Positions 11,001 through 21,633 of a stretch of 64,000 nt of DNA are shown here, in pieces (the first letter of the stretch is position 1; each line of letters opens with the position of its first letter). The position numbers were made by a program, and so were the translations under genes. Below the pieces are notes generated by a model that was not told the origin of the DNA, did no database searches, and saw only the letters and a program-made list of their open reading frames with translations. Source of the stretch: Isoetes taiwanensis (taxonomy: Eukaryota; Streptophyta; Lycopodiopsida; Isoetales; Isoetaceae); assembly GCA_021234155.1 (NCBI GenBank), contig JAJEKV010000071.1, positions 6,260,236-6,324,235 of the forward strand, in the 5' to 3' direction.

Positions 11001-13866
11001 TTCTCTCCGTCCTGTGACTTTCTAACCTTCCTTTGTGCATCATTTGTACCTTTTTCCTTTTCCCCTTCTCGAGACTTTTTATTTTTCTTTTCATCATCTT
11101 CCTTCTCTCCTTTTGAAGCATCTTTTTTCTTCTTCAATAATTTCGAACAGTTTTGAATACCGTTAGGCTTCTTATTTGCAAATTTTGCATAAACTTGAGA
11201 ACCTGTATCCTCTCTCGATAATTTGACACAAACCATACGTAGCCCATCCTTAAGATCATCATGGGAAGACAAACCAGCTGCTTTTAAATTGTTATAGCTA
11301 GACAACTTCCAACCATAACGTCTACAACTGACCTTAATTTCTTCGGTCTGTGCCATCTTAGTGATATCAAAATTTTCAAAGGACAAAGTATAACCATAGA
11401 CTTTATTATCTGTCGTATCTTCCACCAAGGCTTCAAGGACACAATTGCCATCTTCTCCGGGCACATCTTCAAGTTTTAACAATATTCCATAGATGTGTCT
11501 ATCTTCATCCAACAAGCAGACCTCATTACATGTTGTATACCCTTCTATGACTTCAAAAAACCATTTCTTCTGTAATAGATCTTGCTTCATATCATACCCT
11601 TCAAAACTAACATCTTCCAATGAGATTGCTCTGAATTTTGCATTCATATCTGTAAGGAAAAAACATAGGGACAAATATTAATAAAAATTGATGCCACAAC
11701 TTAATTTTAGAAAAACGAAACTTCCAACTTGTGTTGGAAGTCAATTCAACCATAAGATTACAAAACCAACTTGTGTTGGAAGTTCTACGAACATTCAAAA
11801 CCTCCAATTAAACATCAAACAAAAAATGACCTTTTAGACAATCCACCTACAATCTGGAAGATCCGTCTCAAAAATTAACTAGAGCTCTCACTAAGAAGTG
11901 TTGCACCCAACTTGTCTTGGAAGAACAAATATTAATTTTAGGAAAACGAAACTTCCAACTTGTGTTGGAAGTTCTATAAGATTCCAGTTCAACCATAAGA
12001 TTACAAAACCAACTTGTGTTGGAAGTTCTAGGAACATTCAAAACCTCCAATTCAACATCAAACAAAAAATGACCTTTTAGACAATCCACCTACAATCTGG
12101 AAGATCCTTCTCAAAAATTAACTAGAGCTCTCACTAAGAAGTGTTGCACCCAACTTGCCTTGGAAGAACTTCAAAACTCCAGTTCAACCAAAAAACTAGA
12201 AAATCAAACCTCCAACACATGTTGGAAGAAAGCAAACCTCAATTTTGTATACCTATGAACTCAACCCTAAACCTTCACAAAGATAAGGACCTCTATACAA
12301 AAAAACTTCGGATGTTGAAAAACAAGCAAAACCTCCATTTTGTATACCTAGCAACTCCATTCATAATTCATTCTAGAAGTTAATATGACCATGACTCAAA
12401 GACTTCCAACTTGTGTTGGAAGCAAACCCCAAATTTTATTCTTTGAAACCCTAACCAAATTTAAGAAGACAAAACCCAAGTTTCTAGGAACATTCAAAAC
12501 CTTCAAACAAAAGATGACCTTTTAGACAATCCAGCTATAATCTAGAAGACCTATCTCAAAAATTAGCTAGAGCTCTAGTTCAACCAGAAAGCTACAGTAC
12601 CAAACTTCCAACACATGTTGGAAGCAAGCAAACCTCAATTTTGTATACCTATCAACAAACTTCAAAAGGTTGGCCACAACAAATATATGGAAAAAAAAAA
12701 AGGGTTCAAAGTAGGTGGTGCTTCATTAAATGAACCTCACTTGGTATGAGAAGCTTACTTCCAACTTGCGTTGGAAGTTCTTTGCAACTCCAATTCAACA
12801 TCAAAAAAATGTTGGGAGGTGGTTGCTAGTTTATTAAAGTTAAGCATGACTATAAAGCTATGAAACCAAACTTCCAGCACATGTTTGAAGCTAGGTTAGA
12901 GAATCTAGTTTTAACTTCCAACTTGCGTTGGAAGTTCTTTGCAAATCCTACTCAAACCCAACAAATGTTGGTTGCTAGTTATTAAAACTATGCATAACTA
13001 TAAAGTTACAAAACCAAACTTCCAACACATGTTGGAAGCTAGCTAAGAGAATCTAATTGTTCTAACTTCATGTTGGAAGTTAGCAACAACTAAGATCTTA
13101 GAAATATTCATTTCCAAGCACATAGTGCTTCACTTGGATCTCACTTGGAATTAAAAGCTTACTTCCAACTTGTGTTGGAAGTTCTTTCCAAATCCTACTC
13201 AACCCCAACAAATGTTGGTTGCTAGTTATTAAAACTATGCATAACTATAAAGTTACAAAACCAAACTTCCAACATGTGTTGGAAGCTAGCTAAGAGAATC
13301 TAGTTTTAAACCTCAAGACATTATAATATGTAACTTCCAACTCATGTTGGAAGTTAGCAACAACTACAAAACCAAACTTCCAACACATGTTGGAAGCTAG
13401 CTAAGAGAATCTAGGTTTAAACCTCAGACATTATAATATGTAACTTCCAACTCATGTTGGAAGTTAGCAACAACTAAGATCTTAAAAATCCATTTTCAAG
13501 CACATAGTGCTTCACTTGGATCTCACTTGGAATTAAAAGTTTACTTCCAACTTGTGTTGGAAGTTCTTTCTAAATCCTACTCAACCCCAACAAATGTTGT
13601 TATGTTGGTTACTAGTTTATTAAAACCATGCATGACTATAAAGCTACAAAACCTAACTCAATAAATTATAAATCTAGGCAAAAACTAAACCTCAATGACT
13701 AAGACCTTAAAAAAGACATAGCAGGAAGCAATGCTTTATTGTCTAAAGCAAGAAATCTCATTTATTCATAAACTCAGCAAAATATAATGCACAGAATTCT
13801 TAAATTATTATTGTCATGCTACATAGTTTTGTGAAAGAAAGAAAACACACCTCTTTTAGTTGCCAT
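8005..13866 (-). CDS. ParB-like plus methyltransferase-like element protein, copy B
   Basis: Exons by eye on the minus strand: 13,866-13,851 (start MATKR), 11,651-10,133, 10,040-9,282 and 9,194-8,005, with donors and acceptors in phase; about 1,150 residues. Exon 2: N-terminal domain (residues 1-180), a basic Lys/Glu-rich repeat region (180-275, units like SQDGEKEKGTDD), then a ParB-like domain (about 345-510) with LLPIDPITLQ, RFVVIAGQHSMRAMQLL and SLDQFEQAR. Exon 3 matches the middle of copies A and C (KGELPD, then RC at the DNYLRCM position). Exon 4 has TIMEVNCGGNVAREALLLGR, aligned to VLDFFSAGAFSRASLHVGR of copy C, resembling motif I of N4/N6 DNA methyltransferases; no DPPY-like motif IV is visible. 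The tail is acidic. Lesions: an in-frame TAA at 8,907-8,909, a frame change at an A10 run (8,615-8,624) and one near 8,316. Either recently broken or with small missed introns. Domain calls are inference from motif order. Confidence 0.65.
11721..13563. repeat. Array of CTTCCAAC-N4-GTTGGAAG palindromes in copy B intron 1
   Basis: Thirteen copies have perfect 8 bp arms, starting at 11,721; 11,952; 12,403; 12,605; 12,758; 12,915; 13,019; 13,162; 13,266; 13,334; 13,377; 13,444 and 13,544. Degenerate copies lie near 11,764, 11,906, 12,007, 12,150, 12,209 and 12,871. The central four bases vary (TTGT, ACAT, TTGC, ATGT, TCAT) but the spacer length is always four. Distances between copies are irregular (about 45-450 bp). 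Some copies are carried in larger duplications, for example about 11,703-11,920 against 11,937-12,158, and about 13,261-13,360 against 13,372-13,470. Constant arms with a fixed spacer of free sequence fit a bound dimer better than an RNA hairpin. Confidence 0.9.
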
Positions 13867-16750
13867 CAATATGCAATAGCCTCAATATCCAATAGCCACA
13901 AATGATCTGTCATAATTTTAGGTGAAGATTGTCATTGGGTATAAAGAAATTGTAATCTCTTACGGTTCTATAGAATAGAACCGATGTTAATTCTTTATTG
14001 TGTATCTGAGAAAACATATGTGTTTATTGTGTGTCTAAGAAAACATAATGAAAATTGATGAGGATACCTGGGAAGAAATCTTGCAGTTATCACTACTCTG
14101 GACCTGTTTAGTATTTCTTTGCAACAGTTTAAGCACTGATTTGCACGAGATTAATGCTTCTTTGCACCAACTAAACCAGGATTACGCTTCACAAACACTT
14201 AAGAAGCTGATGTTTTGCAACAATTTTGAGAGACAGAAACGTATTTTTATGCTGTATTGCAGTAATCCTTCAGCCACAGTACTTAAGCCACAGTAAAAAG
14301 ATACATACTTCTCCACCTTTCTTGCAGTAATCCTTCTGTTACAGTAAACCTTCCTTCTGATACAATAATCACTCCGACACAGTAGCCATAGTAGAAAGCA
14401 ACATGTGCACTCCGCCCTTAGCCAAAACACGGCCGCCAAACACAATGGCAGAGCAAAAACGAATCGGAACAAAAAGGAGGAAAAAAAAAAAAAAAAAAAA
14501 GAACGAAAAAATCGGCATGTAATTCAAACTTTGATACACGTGGCATATAACCGAAAGAAATAATGGCATTAAAAATATATTAACGTTAATAAAACACACA
14601 TGGAATTAAAAACGTTTGTGGCAACGAATCTTGTAATTCAAAATTTCTTTTCCCGCATTCGAAGATCAAGGCCCAAGGCTGAAAGCATCTGAATCCTACA
14701 GCACTTCCACGATCATGGATCTGCAAGAGGTAAATCATAGCAAACTAATAAAATAAACACATTCAAAGTATGATTTGAATACTCCAAACCATTTCTTGAT
14801 TCGCAATATTCAATTTTATACTTTCTTGGGGCCGATCTCATGTTTAGACCAGCCCTATCCAAAGATTTACAGTTAAGAAATGCAACCAGGAATCTTGATC
14901 TGTGCGCGCTGATGCATGGTCGAATCTCCATTATCTGTTACCTGCAATGTTGTCCCCAAAGATCAGAGCGCTGAGAAACAAATGGTGTGACAAACTCGGC
15001 ATACAAAATGGAAGATTGAAGCAATCAAAAAGCAAACCAAACTTAGCTTACAGATCTTAGAACAGATGGCATGGCTTCGGCAAACGATTTGGCAAACAGC
15101 AGCAGTTCTGCCATGATAATGCACCCATACCAATCCCGTCACATTTTACAACAGATAGCAAGGCTTCGGCACAAATTTTAGAATAGATGGCATGGCTTTG
15201 GCAAACAATCTGGCTTCAGCACGATTTGGAGCAAAGGATTTGGCTTCAGCACGATTTGGGTGCTCCAACTGAAGCGCAATCTCTGGATGTTGAGCCCTCC
15301 AATTCAACATCAAAAAAATTCACTCCGCCCCATCATAAAGATCAAGCAATTTCTGAGATGATTTGCTTCAAGAAATCCAAGAAACAAACCCTCGCCGTGA
15401 GGAAAGATTCGAAAAACAGAAGATTCAGGTGTAAGAGAAGACATAGAACGGAGGTGGAGAAGAAGGGACTGGATCAAGGGCAAAATCGATGGAAAGAAGG
15501 GCAAAAAAGGGTAGAATAAGGTAAACGATTTGGCTTCGGCCGCGATTTGACCCATGATTACGCCATGACCTAATGGTTGACCCATGCCAGACCTCACCCT
15601 AGTTTTAGAATGCATAGAGTTTAGAGTTTTTCCAACCCTAACCCTAAATCCGAAAAGTCCCATTCATGCAGTTTGTTGTGATTTTTTTTTTTCCCTTATA
15701 ACCAACGTATGTTGGATGCAGCTTTGGTGTTGGGTTTTTTTTTTTTTTTGTCTTATAACCAACATATGCTGGATTTGCACCTTAAATTTCATTTCATTTC
15801 GACTCCTCATTTAGTTAGGCCTAGGCTTTAAATTGTTTTTTTTAATTACCTAACCAATATATATTCTACGCAATTTAAAAGCGGGTCCTAATTTTATTAT
15901 TATTATTATTTATCCAGCCCATGTTGGAACGTTGCGTTTTTTGAAATATTCAAGACATCAACATTGCACCCTAAATTTCATTTCGACTCCTTATTCACCC
16001 ACATGCTTTAGATTGTTTTTTTTCTTAATTATCTAACTAATATCGTGCCATGCTATTTAAGGCTATTAGTTTCAGTTTTCTTACTATTCCTGTTGTATGT
16101 TTCAGTTTTCTTACTATTCATCCAACGTGTGTTGGAAGTTTGTTCATGTGTTTCTTGAGTACTTTCTATAAACTAACCATTTTCACTAATTCTCGTCACT
16201 TTGGTATTTGCATAGGTTGGAGCTAAGAGAAGCGAGCCATGTCATTGTGGTCTTTAAGGTGCATATAACTACTTATTTTCATTAAGTAGGTCATGCAAAT
16301 TGACTTAGCTTTAGAGTAATATTTGCATTTTCTTTGACACCTTTGAGCAACGCCTTTTGATATCAATGTGTGTCAATGGGGGCATGGTCTAAAGAGTAAC
16401 ATTAGTTGGACATAAGTAGCCTCAATAATGCAAGAAAATGTATTATTTTTCTTCCTTTGTGGCTAGTAACAATTTGATAGTCTAAGGCAGCCGACAAGAT
16501 TTTGGAAAACTTAACCTCTTTTGTCAAATGTAAGCAAAAGAACCTAAGACTTAATGAGGTGTCTTATGTAGTGCTTTGTTATATATGGTTCTGATGGATT
16601 GGCCTTGTAACATTCAACATGTGTTGGAACTCTTTTACTATAGGTTCAAGAAGCTTGAAACAAATACATATTGGCATACCTATACAAAAATCAAGGCCAC
16701 TATGGCATCTCAGGTGTGTACGCCAGTAACCACTCAAAATAGGATATGTA
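13867..16750. promoter_or_regulatory. Divergent promoter region between the two pair-B genes
   Basis: This 2.9 kb separates the start codons of the ParB-like gene (13,866, minus) and the DUF7869 gene (16,751, plus). It contains weaker palindromes of the CTTCCAAC type around 15,702-15,715, 15,759-15,772, 15,913-15,928, 16,119-16,138 and 16,613-16,630. Direct repeats of GGCTTCRGCACGATTTGG-like sequence lie at about 15,059-15,260 and again near 15,530. A repeated TTGCAGTAATCCTTC occurs near 14,259 and 14,324, with an A20 run near 14,480 and T runs near 15,690 and 15,740. ORFs here (for example 14,048-14,296 and 15,187-15,519) show no family resemblance. Start sites cannot be placed. Confidence 0.5.
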
Positions 16751-19700
16751 ATGTTTTATTATGACCATCATAACCGAACAGAAGTGCTACTTATACAGAG
16801 CGAGAAAGTAGAAGAAGGAATGCATGTTATGCTGGTGGCAAATGGTGCAAACATAGCCGAAGGAACAATATTCACCATGGACCCAAATAGATATTGCCAC
16901 AACCAAATATTAGGCGATGGATATGCCAGCATTTCTCTAAAGGTTGTCTATGAAAATCCGATTACTCCATCACATGATTATCTACTAGAGCACATTGGTT
17001 CTTTTGTGAGATGGAAGCAGAGCAATTTGAGACCACATTTTGGAGAAGCATCGGTGATTGAAGTTCATGCTTCTAGTTCCAAAGATACAGCATTTCCTAT
17101 AGAACATAGTCAGAAGTTCGATCGAGGTAACAGATCTACATGGCCAGGGCATACGGTCGTCGTCCTCGACAAGGAGAAAAATAAGTTGGGATTTGCTTTT
17201 ATTGTTGTGGCTTTTACAAATGAAGTTGTTGATGGTGCCTATTTAGGAGAAGATGACCTCGGGATTACGGTGTTTGAGATCGTAGTTGGTGTTAAGCCAT
17301 TCGAGATTGGAAAACTGATACGGTGGCCAATCAATAATTTAGCATTGCTCAATGGAGAATCATTGCTTAGACCAGTTCATGCAATTGATGAAAAAGATAA
17401 TAGCAACATGAATAAATACAAGCGTCCTTACCGTTTTATAAAGAGGAAGAAGGCTAAATCAATAGTGAAAGAAGTCAAGAACGATCCTTGTGATATGGAG
17501 AATATTGCTAGCGTGGCATCTATTGATTGTTGTCCAGATCATTGTTGCCAATATGCTGATAGAAAGAAAATTTTCATTGCACGAAGTGAGTATCATTCTT
17601 TAAAATTTGAAGACCAAACAACTTTTACCTATGATAGTTTGGCAGCAAGTGTGAAAGACGAAGATGGAAAATACAAGGGCATGTTATTTGATGGAAACAT
17701 TGTGTGTTGTAAAGGATGGTATACAATCTACGGAATTTGTAAGGCCACTTTTTATAATAGGAGAAATAAGTGGCTTAATGGAGCAAAAAAGGGCGTGCAT
17801 GGAAACAAACTTGTAATGCGATGTACAGAAAGGATGGAGGCTGCAAAGGTGGCACTTACACAATTGGTAGATGTTACAGCTAATCAAATGCCACACCGAA
17901 GCAGAATTACATGTGATGGAGAGAGAGATTATCAAAAGGTGATGCCGCCGACTTATAATATGAAGTCCATGTTAAAGGAAGTGAATGAATCTCTAAGCAT
18001 GCAAGGGCTACCCCACATCTCCCAATCTAGTTTTAGTCGAATGTGGAATAAGGATTTTAATGATGTCCTTGTTTCAAGAGAAAATAGCAGCTTCTCAAAA
18101 TGCGAAACATGTACAGATTTGAAGAACAAACTGGACAGCACAAAAAATCCACAAGAGAGGGAGATACTTCTTCATAAAATTGACAGACACAACATGGAGC
18201 AAAAAAGTTGTCGTAATGTTTACTATTCGTGGAGATATTTGTCTTTTGGCAGTCCACAAGAATATCTGTGTTTGATACATGATAAGATGGATCAAAAGAA
18301 GACATGCATTCCGAGACTAAGACCAAATCCAAACACTACAAAGAATGCTATGCAATTGCCTATGGCTTTAACAGGAATTCTCACTCATGGGCATGGCCCT
18401 TCTGCTTATGGCCATTTTGCCACATGGAATTGGTCATTTGACCCAAACTTTACAATAGGTTCTATTGCAAAATGTTTGTGGAGTTTAGAGGGTTTTAATG
18501 ATGGAGATAGAGGGGATTTGACTCCAACTTTTACTTCAGCAACGCAACCCCTTCATAAAGCATTGTTGACAAGAACAGATGGTAAGCAATTAGCGAGAGA
18601 AGAACATGGTGATTTTAAGCCCCTGCCAAAAGTTCTACTTTTACAGGTGGACAATTGTGTCTCTGAGAATAAAAATAGATATGTCTTGGCATACTTGGCG
18701 TTGTTAGTAGCAAGGGGACATTTCAAAGAAATATTGATGGCATTTCTTATGGTTGGGCATACACACGAAGATATTGATGCTTTCTTTAGCAGAGTTGGAG
18801 AAAGCTTAAGAATGCGACATGCTCACACTTTGCCTCAATTATTTGAAGTGTTTGAAACATGTGTATCTGCTAAAAATGTTCCATATCTCATACAAGAAGT
18901 TCCTGACTTTAAGAAATTTGTGGATGGCTATATAGAAGATGGACGCAATAAGTTGGTAGGGCATACCAAGCCATTACACTTTCGTTTTTATCTAGATGAT
19001 AAAGGAGCTCCAAAAATGCAGTATAAGGTGCACCCTAAGCAGGCATTATGGGAACCCGAAGCCGGTGTTGAACTTTTTAAAAAAGATGGAGATGTACAAA
19101 TATTACCTGAAGGTGAACCTGAGCCAGTGCCACTTACTGAACATATGAGAGAGGAGGAAAATATTATATCAGGTATTTCAAAATATATAGATTTTTGGAA
19201 AATAGGCTTGGAACGTCGTTATGGACAATCTTCCAATTATCATGAGGTAGTGAGACCAATTATTGCCTATTGGGAAAATGTTATAAAAGAGATAAAGGCA
19301 TCTCCAATAAAAAATACCAAGTTACAAGACGGATTTTGGCCCCGCTCACAATGGATGCTCCATCATGAGGCACATTTAGCTCCTACAATGATTGAATACG
19401 ACGAAGAACAGCATGAAGTGGTATATTGTGGCCCTGCAAGTGGTAAACCAAAAGAGGAATTTAAACCCGAAAAAGACATCATGGAGGGTATGTTTGTCAT
19501 TGTGAGGCCTAATGACGTGAAAGAGACTCCTTTTTGGCTAGGGGCTGCATTTACTAAACCGACTAAACACAATGACGGACAAAAAGATTGTCTTCGGATT
19601 CACGTTCAATGGTGGAAGCCACTCAGTAGAGGTAGCAAAACTTTGAAAGCTCAATACAAAGATTGTTGGACAAAAAAGTGGAAACCAAATCCAAGTGAAC

Positions 19701-19843
19701 AACGACAATGGGTAGACGTCCAATCAGTAATCTATAGTTGGAAAGCAAAATCCTCTGCTGTTTCTATGAAATGTCTTCAAGCGATACCTGAAGATGTTGT
19801 TGCAATTGTTCAAAATCATTTGGAATTATGTACTGCTGAGTGA
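16751..19843 (+). CDS. DUF7869-type transposase-like protein, intact
   Basis: Uninterrupted ORF of 1,030 residues. Two similar N-terminal modules (about 10-100, ending IGSFVRWKQ, and 120-200, ending IGKLIRWPI) precede a Cys-rich stretch (CCPDHCC near 260). Then come FDGNIVCCKGWYTIYGI, a CETC motif at 451-454, DKMDQKKT (D511, D514), LTHGHGPSAYGHF (about 544), LLQVDNCVSENKNRYV (D634) and VGHTHEDID (H670 to D676). These motifs are typical of the DUF7869 family, common in non-seed plants and invertebrates and usually found as mobile genes. I infer an RNase-H/DDE-like catalytic core from D511 or D514, D634 and E673 or D674/D676; this is not demonstrated. An in-frame stop lies upstream at 16,726-16,728, so ATG 16,751 is the simplest start; a small upstream exon starting at ATG 16,690 (MASQ) cannot be excluded. 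Best preserved gene in the window, paired divergently with copy B. Confidence 0.8.
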   Translation: MFYYDHHNRTEVLLIQSEKVEEGMHVMLVANGANIAEGTIFTMDPNRYCHNQILGDGYASISLKVVYENPITPSHDYLLEHIGSFVRWKQSNLRPHFGEASVIEVHASSSKDTAFPIEHSQKFDRGNRSTWPGHTVVVLDKEKNKLGFAFIVVAFTNEVVDGAYLGEDDLGITVFEIVVGVKPFEIGKLIRWPINNLALLNGESLLRPVHAIDEKDNSNMNKYKRPYRFIKRKKAKSIVKEVKNDPCDMENIASVASIDCCPDHCCQYADRKKIFIARSEYHSLKFEDQTTFTYDSLAASVKDEDGKYKGMLFDGNIVCCKGWYTIYGICKATFYNRRNKWLNGAKKGVHGNKLVMRCTERMEAAKVALTQLVDVTANQMPHRSRITCDGERDYQKVMPPTYNMKSMLKEVNESLSMQGLPHISQSSFSRMWNKDFNDVLVSRENSSFSKCETCTDLKNKLDSTKNPQEREILLHKIDRHNMEQKSCRNVYYSWRYLSFGSPQEYLCLIHDKMDQKKTCIPRLRPNPNTTKNAMQLPMALTGILTHGHGPSAYGHFATWNWSFDPNFTIGSIAKCLWSLEGFNDGDRGDLTPTFTSATQPLHKALLTRTDGKQLAREEHGDFKPLPKVLLLQVDNCVSENKNRYVLAYLALLVARGHFKEILMAFLMVGHTHEDIDAFFSRVGESLRMRHAHTLPQLFEVFETCVSAKNVPYLIQEVPDFKKFVDGYIEDGRNKLVGHTKPLHFRFYLDDKGAPKMQYKVHPKQALWEPEAGVELFKKDGDVQILPEGEPEPVPLTEHMREEENIISGISKYIDFWKIGLERRYGQSSNYHEVVRPIIAYWENVIKEIKASPIKNTKLQDGFWPRSQWMLHHEAHLAPTMIEYDEEQHEVVYCGPASGKPKEEFKPEKDIMEGMFVIVRPNDVKETPFWLGAAFTKPTKHNDGQKDCLRIHVQWWKPLSRGSKTLKAQYKDCWTKKWKPNPSEQRQWVDVQSVIYSWKAKSSAVSMKCLQAIPEDVVAIVQNHLELCTAE

Positions 19844-20959
19844 TTTATATGAATTCAAAAGTCTTTTGCATTTATTCATTTTGTTATATATATGTATCTT
19901 TATATAGTTTTTTTCCTTGAATATTTAAATAAATATTGAGATGTGATGAAGATCAAGCAATCAAAGTTTCAATTTGAAAATATAGATATGTCTAAAAACT
20001 TTGAATAAGTCTAATTTTTCCTAAATAAGTGGGACACAGAGTTTTTGACATGTCCATAGCTGCTCACAGAAGAATACCAAATCCCCAGGGATCTCTACCG
20101 TGCCTTTGATATCTGCTTGCTTCTTGGGACTCATATGATGGCAGCGGCCACCCTTTTTTTTTTTGGCCGACAAAGGCACGGTTCTTTATGTTGGACTCCC
20201 ATCATTGTCGGTCGTAAGCTTCGCCATTCCATACAATAGAGATCAATGCTAGCATTGACGGGGATCCTCCATGTGCGACCAAGAAAGTCAAGTCTTCCCC
20301 GCTTCTCGACTTCCCTCATGTTTACTATGATGCCCATCCGGGGCCATAAATTCCTCTCTCACCTCACCAAAGACGGGACTTGACAACAAGGCAAAGCTCT
20401 CGCCTTTTGTCGCCCTTTGTTGGGTCCACCGACTTCCCCAAAGGTATGGCTATAACAATCTCCATGAACCAAGACACGCCGACCGGGACGAGGGGTCTTT
20501 GATGTAACTACATTTTGTGCCTTGGTAGCAACTGGCTTCTAAGATAAACATGGTAAGAAAATGGCATGTATCCACTTAGCACGATGATTAACGTGATATA
20601 TGAAATGGGCAAGTCGCCATTTGAAGAAAATAAAAGACGTCGCCATTTGAAAATGCCTCTCTAATCTTAATGAGGTGCATGAGTTGCGCCATTTCCTATT
20701 CATGCACCTCATTAAGACCGAGAGGAGACTTCGTAGGCATCCTCGAGATGGCACACAAGCCATTTACATGAAATGGTGCACCTCGCCATCTCGAGGATGC
20801 CTTCATCAGTCTCCTTGTCTAATGAGTGCATGGAGGAAATAAGCCAATATGCACCTCATTAGACCAAAGGGAGATTTCGTAGGCATCCTCGAAATGGCAC
20901 AGATGCGTCATTTCATATAGCTACGGCTACTTAAGTTAAACCTCCTAAATACCGAGGTC
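19844..20959. other. Downstream spacer and unrecognised, GCGC-palindrome-bearing DNA
   Basis: 19,844-20,040 is an AT-rich 3' flank of the DUF7869 gene. 20,040-20,960 reads weakly coding-like on the minus strand (for example RLDFLGRTWRIPVNASIDL at about 20,230-20,300, with stops), but I do not recognise it. Degenerate GCGC-type palindromes lie at 20,603-20,622 and 20,892-20,913. The latter sits in a duplicated sequence containing GTAGGCATCCTCGARATGGCAC, seen near 20,735 and 20,878 and in inverted form near 20,785. Confidence 0.35.
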
Positions 20960-21600
20960 ACGCTATTTCTATATGGAAGGGGTGGCCACGGCTTGACCAC
21001 GCACTCCATGATATAGAAATGGCGTGTCCAAGCACCATTATAGTAGCCTATGCTAGTCTAAAAAGATAAGAATCAAACAAGAGAGAGACTAACCCGAGCG
21101 GCTCACGGATTTTCAGCGAAGATTGCGCCATTGTATTTGTATGTCATATAAATACACGTCCATATAATTATTACTCCAACTTTTTTTGGCCGCTCCCGGA
21201 TCAAAAGCTAGAGAGAGAAGGCAATTGAATAGGAGAGAGAGAATGTTGCGCTAGGCGTTGAAGGGGGCGAGGAGAGGCAAAAAAGAAATGAAATGAAATG
21301 AAAAGTGGCACAAAAGAAAAAAGATAAGTCCCTAAAAAGGAAATGAACCCGCGAAAAGAATTGTTTTCCCGCTTGGCGTGGTCGCCTCTCAAATTTTTCA
21401 AATTTGAATTTGCCTTGATCCGCCTCTCCAAATTTTTTCAAATTTGAATTTGCCGTCTGCCTCTCCAAATTTTTTCAAATGTGAATTTGAATTTGCTTGT
21501 CCGCCTCTCCCAAGTTTGAAATTTGAATTTCCCGCCTGCTCATCTATCAATTTTAAAAAGTGCCCGCCCGTATTTTGAAGTTTGAATTTTCCCGTCTGTA
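20960..21600 (-). pseudogene. Promoter and first-exon relic of a ParB/methyltransferase-type gene, copy D
   Basis: On the minus strand this block matches 43,110-43,710 of copy C. The first exon is 21,131-21,094 (MAQSSLKIREPL, against MAQSSLKIQEPG in copy C), followed by the same donor GTTAGT. A TATTTATA box lies about 16 bp upstream of the ATG. Further upstream (21,350-21,600) is the same kind of minisatellite: AATTTGAATTT units separated by C-rich DNA. Beyond intron 1 the homology ends near CCATTTCTATA at about 20,960-21,020. The body of the gene is absent or unrecognisable. Confidence 0.65.
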
Positions 21601-21633
21601 GACTTGCCTTCATAATGAGGGCCTTTCATTGTC

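Noticed and set aside
11721..13563. CRISPR-like array
   Set aside because: The repeats are short palindromes at irregular distances, in a plant-type intron, with no cas genes; parts are themselves duplicated together with the DNA between them.
21201..21613. Minus-strand ORFs with repeated KFKFEK-like units
   Set aside because: They read through the AATTTGAATTT minisatellite upstream of relic D and are not proteins.
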